This document shows, in pieces, positions 14,018 through 14,109 of a DNA stretch of 14,109 nt. Position 1 is the stretch's first letter, and the number at the start of each line of letters is the position of its first letter. A model generated the notes under the pieces. It made no database searches, was not told where the DNA came from, and worked only from the letters and a program-made list of their open reading frames with translations. This DNA is from an uncultured Clostridium sp. (GTDB lineage Bacteria; Bacillota; Clostridia; Lachnospirales; Lachnospiraceae), in NCBI GenBank assembly GCA_905192625.1, contig CAJJLI010000013.1:1-14109 (forward strand), given 5' to 3'. Both the position numbers and the translations under genes were made by a program.

Positions 14018-14109
14018 GTGTTTCGAACGTTTATATAATGGTATTATAAAGGAAAATCCTACCTTTGTATTGATGCTTGGTATGTGTCCGACTTTGGCAG
14101 TAACAACAT
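14010..14109 (+). CDS. rnfE: Rnf complex membrane subunit RnfE (first 33 codons; runs off the window)
   Basis: ATG 14010 overlaps the last 8 bases of rnfG and has AGGAGGGG (13996-14003) six bases upstream. The visible N-terminus, including NGIIKENPTFVLMLGMCPTL, is the conserved RnfE opening ending in its first membrane helix; the GMCP Cys is the residue region implicated in the intramembrane iron site of RnfA/RnfE. By the usual clostridial order rnfA and rnfB should follow to the right. Confidence 0.93.
   Translation, partial: MNKCFERLYNGIIKENPTFVLMLGMCPTLAVTT

Overview
The window is AT-rich, low-GC Firmicute chromosome. An intact spoIIID points to an endospore former. An rnf cluster in the order C-D-G-E, clostridial protein styles, AGGAGG-type ribosome sites and U-tract terminators point to the Clostridia. 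The protein flavour, together with an intracellular GH105 pectin-side-chain hydrolase and an Rnf complex, fits a plant-polysaccharide-using Lachnospiraceae member resembling Lachnoclostridium (Clostridium) phytofermentans. That placement is recognition from memory, not a database result.

Layout. Bases 1-1667 hold the 3' part of a cell-wall protein: a PBP-like (S11) domain that appears catalytically dead, a Thr/Pro linker, an M15 (VanY/CwlK-type) zinc peptidase and a peptidoglycan-binding domain. A dCMP deaminase (1728-2216) follows, ending in a terminator. Bases 2217-2611 carry a perfect 12-bp x3 tandem repeat, a probable promoter and two small possible leader ORFs before a methyl-accepting chemotaxis protein (MCP) with a long charged N-terminal tail. 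A bidirectional terminator separates the MCP from a convergent MATE exporter (6339-4942, minus). The MATE gene and a GH105 hydrolase (6551-7678) diverge from promoters whose -35 boxes overlap. A trigger-factor-like lipoprotein PPIase (7912-9000) ends in a long GNRA-capped terminator and faces a convergent Fe/Mn superoxide dismutase (minus). spoIIID (10284-10571) has a recognisable sigma-E promoter. The last part is the start of the rnf operon: rnfC, rnfD, rnfG and the first 33 codons of rnfE, running off the right edge.

How the genes work together. Most of the window is ordinary single-gene housekeeping and accessory content, with mainly monocistronic units bounded by terminators. The real operon is rnf: an ion-translocating ferredoxin:NAD+ oxidoreductase whose genes overlap or sit only a few bases apart. 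Its leader carries a 20-bp inverted repeat over a candidate extended -10 element. The repeat resembles the clostridial Rex (NADH/NAD+ sensor) operator, which would link the pump to cell redox state.

Starts revised by ribosome-site evidence: SOD at 9948 rather than 9984, SpoIIID at 10284 rather than 10224, RnfD at TTG 12376 rather than 12358, and RnfG at 13373 rather than 13325. I found no CRISPR array, insertion sequence, phage gene, tRNA or rRNA. I do not see a clear new multi-gene system. The most unusual items are the dead-PBP/M15 fusion, the overlapping divergent promoters and the candidate Rex-type operator of rnf.
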